16,401 bases of DNA from an uncultured Bacilli bacterium. GTDB lineage: Bacteria > Bacillota_I > Bacilli_A > ML615J-28 > CAG-698. Under the pieces are notes generated by a model. That model saw only the letters and a list, made by a program, of their open reading frames with translations, searched no databases and was not told the DNA's origin. A program made the position numbers and the translations under genes. The stretch's first letter is position 1; every line of letters begins with the position of its first letter. The stretch is from contig CANQVW010000020.1 in NCBI GenBank assembly GCA_947627395.1, positions 1-16,401 of the forward strand, written 5' to 3'. Below, in pieces: positions 12,756 to 16,401 of this stretch.

Positions 12756-12968
12756 ATGGATAGAAAACTTGCAAAAGATATAAGACGTTATGCAACCATT
12801 GGTAATTTAGCAATTTCTGTTGTTGTGACGATTGTTATAGGAGTTGGCTTAGGATTAGCATTAGATTATATATTTGATACAACTTATTTAATTATCATTT
12901 TTTCTATTTTGTTTATGATTGCTGCCATAATTAATTTTATTCGAGGCGTTTTTAGGTTAACTAAATGA
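12756..12968 (+). CDS. atpZ: AtpZ/AtpI-family small membrane protein
   Basis: This 70-residue protein has two membrane helices (about 16-37 and 44-63) with a GLGLALDYIFDT turn between them, the hallmark of the AtpZ/AtpI family found at the front of ATP synthase operons; proposed roles are Mg2+ or Ca2+ supply or help in c-ring assembly. I place the start at ATG 12756 because AAGGTAAGG lies 8 bases upstream. An in-frame ATG at 12696 would translate through the leader hairpin and lacks a ribosome site. It overlaps the next gene by 4 bases (ATGA). Confidence 0.8.
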   Translation: MDRKLAKDIRRYATIGNLAISVVVTIVIGVGLGLALDYIFDTTYLIIIFSILFMIAAIINFIRGVFRLTK

Positions 12969-13573
12969 GTGAAGAAAATAAAATTAAGAAAATCACCCTT
13001 CTATATATTGGAATTGTTTTTATTCTCATATTTCTATTAGAATGTTCTATAACAAAATCATTTTCTTATCGATGGAGTTGTTCCTTTTTATTTGGTGGAA
13101 TTATAAATTTGTTATGTTTCTTTCTGAGTGAAGTGGCTATCAAAAAAGCTTTTAATAGAAGCAAAGGAAGTCGTGCTATTTTCGTTGTTTTTAATTTACT
13201 AAAACTATGTTTATATGCTCTTGTTTTTTTGTTCGTTGGATTTTTCTTTCTTACTTATGGAGTTTTTCTTGCAGGGTTTGGAATGCTCAGTATTAAAATA
13301 GTTATATCCATTCGCTATTTAGTGATTGAAAGAATCGATGACCATCGTAGAAAAATAGATAAGTTAGATATCTCTTTAGAAACAAAAGAAAAATTAAAAA
13401 GAAAAGATATTTTAAAAACTGAACAATTGACGCAAATGAGTAGAGATGATTTATCTTCTTTCTTAGAAGAAGAAGAAATCGAAAAAATTTCAAAAGAATT
13501 AAGAAAATATGGATTATTTTTAAAGCAAGAACTGGAGGTGATGTTAGAAGATGAAAATGATGATGAATCATAA
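12965..13573 (+). CDS. atpI: AtpI-like ATP synthase assembly protein with long charged C-terminal tail
   Basis: Four hydrophobic segments (about 9-27, 37-57, 71-95 and 97-118) and the FLFGGIINLLCFFLS helix fit the ATP-synthase I chain family, which sits just before atpB and helps build the c ring. The family is usually about 120-130 residues. This protein has 202, because residues 122-202 form a highly charged, probably helical cytoplasmic tail containing an acidic EEEEIEK run and ending EDENDDES. It starts in a 4-base overlap with atpZ and overlaps atpB by 23 bases. Sequence identity to known AtpI is low, so the call rests on topology and position. The tail could be a separate function or a lineage-specific extension. 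Confidence 0.7.
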   Translation: MSEENKIKKITLLYIGIVFILIFLLECSITKSFSYRWSCSFLFGGIINLLCFFLSEVAIKKAFNRSKGSRAIFVVFNLLKLCLYALVFLFVGFFFLTYGVFLAGFGMLSIKIVISIRYLVIERIDDHRRKIDKLDISLETKEKLKRKDILKTEQLTQMSRDDLSSFLEEEEIEKISKELRKYGLFLKQELEVMLEDENDDES

Positions 13574-14279
13574 TATTCAATTTTTGTCCTTCAAAAGTTT
13601 TTATTTGAATTTGTCACCAAGTATTAAATCAACCATTTGGATTACCATTGTTTTGGTGATTGTTCTTTTAATTGTTAGTAAGAAACTAAACAAGTATGAT
13701 GAAAATCAAGAACCCAAAGGAATTATTTTAATTTTAGAATGGCTAATTGATGGAATTAATACAGCTTGTAAAGAAACGATTGGAAAAAGATATCGTGCTA
13801 TTGCTCCTTATATTGTCACAATTGCTATCTTTTTGTTTGTTGCCAATATATCAGGACTTTTTGGTTTAACACCACCTACAGCAAGTGTTTCTGTTACCAT
13901 TTGTCTTGGACTAATGACGTTTACTTTAATTCAATTTTTTGGAATTCATTCGCAAGGAATTAAAGGTCACTTAAAAGGATTTATCGATCCAAATCCGTTG
14001 TTTCTTCCGATTAACTTAATTGGTGAAATTGCGACACCATTTAGTTTAGGGTTACGTTTGTTTGGAAATATTTTGAGTGGAACAGTTATTATGGCATTGA
14101 TTTATAGTGTACTTGGGTATGCAGCTATTATTGTTGCTCCACCTCTCCACTGTTATTTTGATATATTTAGTGGATTTATTCAAACATTAGTCTTTTGTAC
14201 ATTGACCATGGTATTTATTGCAGGTAAGTTACCTGAAGATGAATTAGAATATTTTGAAAAAGAAGAAACAATAGAGTAA
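13551..14279 (+). CDS. atpB: ATP synthase F0 subunit a
   Basis: Subunit a forms the ion half-channels against the c ring. The 242 residues carry the key segment INLIGEIATPFSLGLRLFGN with the essential Arg at 169 and, in the last helix, the conserved Gln 211 in GFIQTLVFCTLTMVFI. Several membrane helices begin at about 30-43. GGAGGTGAT lies at 13534-13542, about 12 bases before ATG 13551; further in-frame ATGs at 13557, 13560 and 13563 are possible starts. The overlap with atpI suggests coupled translation. The family call is secure. Confidence 0.95.
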   Translation: MKMMMNHNIQFLSFKSFYLNLSPSIKSTIWITIVLVIVLLIVSKKLNKYDENQEPKGIILILEWLIDGINTACKETIGKRYRAIAPYIVTIAIFLFVANISGLFGLTPPTASVSVTICLGLMTFTLIQFFGIHSQGIKGHLKGFIDPNPLFLPINLIGEIATPFSLGLRLFGNILSGTVIMALIYSVLGYAAIIVAPPLHCYFDIFSGFIQTLVFCTLTMVFIAGKLPEDELEYFEKEETIE

Positions 14280-14294
14280 AGGAAGGTAAGGAAT

Positions 14295-14576
14295 ATGAGA
14301 ACATTGTTAACTTTTTTAGCAGAAACTTTAGAATTTAATTCTAGTTTTGTGAAAGGACTTGCTTGTCTTGGTGCTGGTCTTGCCGTTGGAATCGCGGGAA
14401 TTGGTCCAGCTATTGGACAAGGATTTGCTGCAGGTAAAGCAGCTGAAGCTACAGGAAGACAACCTGAAGCAATGAAACAAATTCGTTCCGTCATGTTATT
14501 AGGACAAGCAATGGCCGAAACAACAGGTATTTATGCATTATTAATTGCTTTCTTGTTGATTTTCGTAGCTAAATAA
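14295..14576 (+). CDS. atpE: ATP synthase F0 subunit c, Na+-type ligand set
   Basis: Subunit c forms the rotating ring that carries the coupling ion. The 93-residue protein has an extended N-terminus, a first helix with GAGLAVGIAGIGPAIGQG, the RQPEA polar loop (residues 55-59) and a second helix with the ion-binding E75. The residues around it are Q42 in helix 1 and A74-E75-T76-T77-G78-I79-Y80 in helix 2. Aligned to the Na+-dependent Ilyobacter tartaricus subunit (Q32, V63, E65, S66, T67, Y70; offset 10), the set is Q42, M73, E75, T76, T77, Y80. Proton-type subunits lack this hydroxyl and Gln set. A GGAAGGTAAGGA ribosome site precedes the start. Na+ coupling is a prediction. Confidence 0.96.
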   Translation: MRTLLTFLAETLEFNSSFVKGLACLGAGLAVGIAGIGPAIGQGFAAGKAAEATGRQPEAMKQIRSVMLLGQAMAETTGIYALLIAFLLIFVAK

Positions 14577-14593
14577 AAAAGGAATCTTCATCT

Positions 14594-15169
14594 ATGCTAA
14601 TATTAGGATGGGATGAGTTTTCTGAAAAAGCTCGAAACTTAGTCCATTATGGTATTCGTTTAATTGAAGATGGGCTAGGAATTACATTGACAGAAATGTT
14701 GATTCAATTATGTGCTACACTTGTTCTATTTTTAGTGGTTCGCTTCTTTGTTTGGAATAAAGTCACAGCAATTTTAGATGCAAGGAAGAAAAAGGTAAGA
14801 GATGCATTACAAAGTAGAGATGAAGCCATAAAAGCACATGATGAACTTATACAGGAAAACGAAAAAGAGCGTGAAAAATTAAAACTTGATGCAAATAAGA
14901 TTGTGGAAAACGCAAAACAAAAAAGTTACATCGAAGCAGAACAAATTATTAAAGATGCAGAACTAGAAGCTAAACAAAAAATTGAATCTGCGGAAAAAGA
15001 AATTCAAATTATGATTTCTGAAAGTGAAGAAGAAATGAAGAAAGAAATGGTCAATGTTGCCTATGAAATGGCAGAAGCCATTGTTCAAAAAGAAATTGAA
15101 AAAGAACAATATCCATTGAACGTTGATGAATTCATGAAGAAGGTACATGCAGATGACAAAAATAGTTAG
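14594..15169 (+). CDS. atpF: ATP synthase F0 subunit b
   Basis: Subunit b is the peripheral stalk linking subunit a to the F1 head. The 191 residues have an N-terminal segment, one membrane helix (about 36-55, with LCATLVLFLVVRFFVW) and then a long charged helix (about 60-175) rich in E, K and A that would form the stalk coiled coil. RKKKVRDALQSRDEA just after the membrane is typical of the family. AAAGGAAT precedes the ATG. The 3' end overlaps atpH. The N-terminal 30 residues before the membrane helix are longer than in many b subunits. Confidence 0.93.
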   Translation: MLILGWDEFSEKARNLVHYGIRLIEDGLGITLTEMLIQLCATLVLFLVVRFFVWNKVTAILDARKKKVRDALQSRDEAIKAHDELIQENEKEREKLKLDANKIVENAKQKSYIEAEQIIKDAELEAKQKIESAEKEIQIMISESEEEMKKEMVNVAYEMAEAIVQKEIEKEQYPLNVDEFMKKVHADDKNS

Positions 15170-15701
15170 TTTTCCCCAAGAAAAATTTGTATTGGAATAT
15201 GCAAAAAGTTTATTAGAATTAGAAGAAGAATATAAAAAACCAATGTTTCGTGAATTGCGACTGGTTTTAGAATATATGAATGATGAACTTATTCAATTTT
15301 TAAAACATCCTAAAATCAAAGCATCAGAAAAAAAGAAAGTTTTTGCAACAGTTTATTACGATACAAAAAGAATATGTCAAATAACACTTTATTTTTTATA
15401 TTTATTAATTGATCAACATCATATTTTTTATTTAAAAGATATTTTAGATGCTTATCAAAAAGAAAAATATAAACAAGAAGGAATTGTTGAAGTGGAAGTT
15501 GTAAGTGTTGATGTTTTATCTAAACAAGATCAAGAAAAAATCATTACGAAAATGGAAAAACTTTTACATCAAAAAGTGTTGTTAAAACAAACCATCGATT
15601 CCACAATTTTAGGTGGATTTGTTGTTAAATATGATCATAAAGTCATCGATGCTTCCTTGCTCAATAAACAAGAAGCATTAAAGAAATATTTAGAAAAGTA
15701 G
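15153..15701 (+). CDS. atpH: ATP synthase F1 subunit delta
   Basis: Delta (OSCP) sits on top of F1 and binds the b stalk. The 182-residue protein starts with a helical N-domain (FVLEYAKSLLELEEEY) and ends in the C-terminal domain typical of the family, with KQTIDSTILGGFVVKYDHKVIDASLLNK. I choose ATG 15153 because AGAAGG (15138-15143) is 9 bases upstream; ATG 15147, two codons earlier, is only 3 bases from it. The start lies inside atpF (17-base overlap), consistent with coupled synthesis of these two stalk partners. Confidence 0.93.
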   Translation: MTKIVSFPQEKFVLEYAKSLLELEEEYKKPMFRELRLVLEYMNDELIQFLKHPKIKASEKKKVFATVYYDTKRICQITLYFLYLLIDQHHIFYLKDILDAYQKEKYKQEGIVEVEVVSVDVLSKQDQEKIITKMEKLLHQKVLLKQTIDSTILGGFVVKYDHKVIDASLLNKQEALKKYLEK

Positions 15702-15710
15702 AGGAAGCTT

Positions 15711-16401
15711 ATGGCTATGAAAATAGATGAAATCAGTGCTTTAATCAAAGAGCAAATCAAAAAATATAGCCAAGATTTACAAACAACATCCGTTGGAACT
15801 GTCATTCGCGTTGGGGATGGTATTGCTTTTATTTATGGCTTAGATGATGCCATGAATGGAGAATTACTTGACTTTGGAAATGATATTTATGGAATGGTGT
15901 TAAATCTTGAACAAGACCAAGTGGGTGCCATTATTTTTGGAAATGCCAACATGGTTAAAGAGGGGGACAGTGTACATTGCACGAAGAGAATTCTAGAAGT
16001 TCCTGTTGGAAATGCTTTATTAGGTCGTGTAATTAATCCCATTGGTAAGCCTTTAGATGGTTTAGGAGAAATTAAAACAAATACCTATCGACCTATTGAG
16101 AAAAAAGCAACAGGTGTAATGGCACGTAAGTCTGTAAATACCCCCTTACAAACAGGAATCAAAGTCATTGACGCTTTAGTTCCTATTGGAAGAGGTCAAA
16201 GAGAATTGATTATTGGGGATCGACAAACAGGAAAAACTTCCATTGCTTTAGATACCATTATCAATCAAAAAGGAAAAAATGTTATTTGTATTTATGTTGC
16301 TATTGGACAAAAAGAATCTACTGTAAGTAGTGTGATTGAAACTTTAAAGAAATATGACTGTATGTCTTATTCTATTGTTGTTAGTGCATCCGCATCCAAT
16401 A
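15711..16401 (+). CDS. atpA: ATP synthase F1 subunit alpha, 3'-truncated by window edge
   Basis: Alpha forms the F1 hexamer with beta and holds the non-catalytic nucleotide sites. About 230 codons are visible of the usual 500 or so. The start MAMKIDEISALIKEQI and the early GTVIRVGDGIAFIYGL barrel strand are typical, and the P-loop GDRQTGKT lies at residues 169-176, the same numbering as E. coli alpha. GAGGAAG stands 4 bases before ATG 15711. A second in-frame ATG at 15717 gives better spacing, so the true start may be two codons later. The frame is open to the last base of the window. Confidence 0.96.
   Translation, partial: MAMKIDEISALIKEQIKKYSQDLQTTSVGTVIRVGDGIAFIYGLDDAMNGELLDFGNDIYGMVLNLEQDQVGAIIFGNANMVKEGDSVHCTKRILEVPVGNALLGRVINPIGKPLDGLGEIKTNTYRPIEKKATGVMARKSVNTPLQTGIKVIDALVPIGRGQRELIIGDRQTGKTSIALDTIINQKGKNVICIYVAIGQKESTVSSVIETLKKYDCMSYSIVVSASASN

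Noticed and set aside
14180..14494. 104-codon minus-strand frame antisense to atpB/atpE
   Set aside because: It is a shadow of the highly constrained Ala/Gly-rich atpE coding sequence, with no ribosome site or family resemblance.

Overview
This is an AT-rich window from a low-GC Gram-positive chromosome (Firmicutes/Bacilli side). TGA is used as a stop codon (nth, the Ig-repeat/VanZ gene, gmk, priA, atpZ), so this is the standard bacterial code and not the Mycoplasma code. The DnaD-type replication protein, RqcH, a Cse60-like small protein known from spore-formers, and plsX directly abutting rnc suggest a lineage near the Erysipelotrichia or Mollicutes-related Bacilli. That placement is an inference from gene content only.

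Layout. Positions 1-2684 hold a tight plus-strand operon: plsX (5' end outside the window), rnc, dnaD and nth, covering phospholipid precursor synthesis, dsRNA processing, replication initiation and base excision repair. A 13-bp perfect hairpin follows, then a small cse60-like gene (2748-2924). Convergent to it, rqcH (ribosome-associated quality control) lies on the minus strand at 2908-4473. From 4481 to 8250 there is an accessory-looking block: two 104-bp ungapped direct repeats (about 81% identical by my count) flank one large gene encoding a VanZ-like membrane protein whose first extracytoplasmic loop carries about 700 residues of bacterial Ig-like (Big_2) repeats. The second repeat is the promoter of gmk. 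gmk-rpoZ (8271-9118) ends in a terminator. priA-fmt (9277-12526) has its own promoter and terminator. The ATP synthase operon starts at a strong promoter (12636-12664) and runs atpZ-atpI-atpB-atpE-atpF-atpH-atpA, with atpA cut by the window end.

The points most worth a second look are these. (1) PriA is full length but has lost the Walker A lysine and threonine and the motif VI arginines, so it looks like a pseudohelicase, sitting in the same genome as DnaD. (2) The repeats flanking the Ig/VanZ gene look like a duplicated divergent rqcH/gmk promoter region, in which each copy kept the outward-facing -10 box and lost the inward-facing one. (3) The Ig repeats are inserted inside a VanZ fold. 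(4) A hairpin acts in one direction as the likely rqcH terminator and in the other buries the ribosome binding site of cse60. (5) The c subunit of ATP synthase carries a Na+-type ligand set. (6) RNase III has Asn in place of one catalytic Asp. I see no tRNA, rRNA, CRISPR array, IS element or recognisable transposase in the window.
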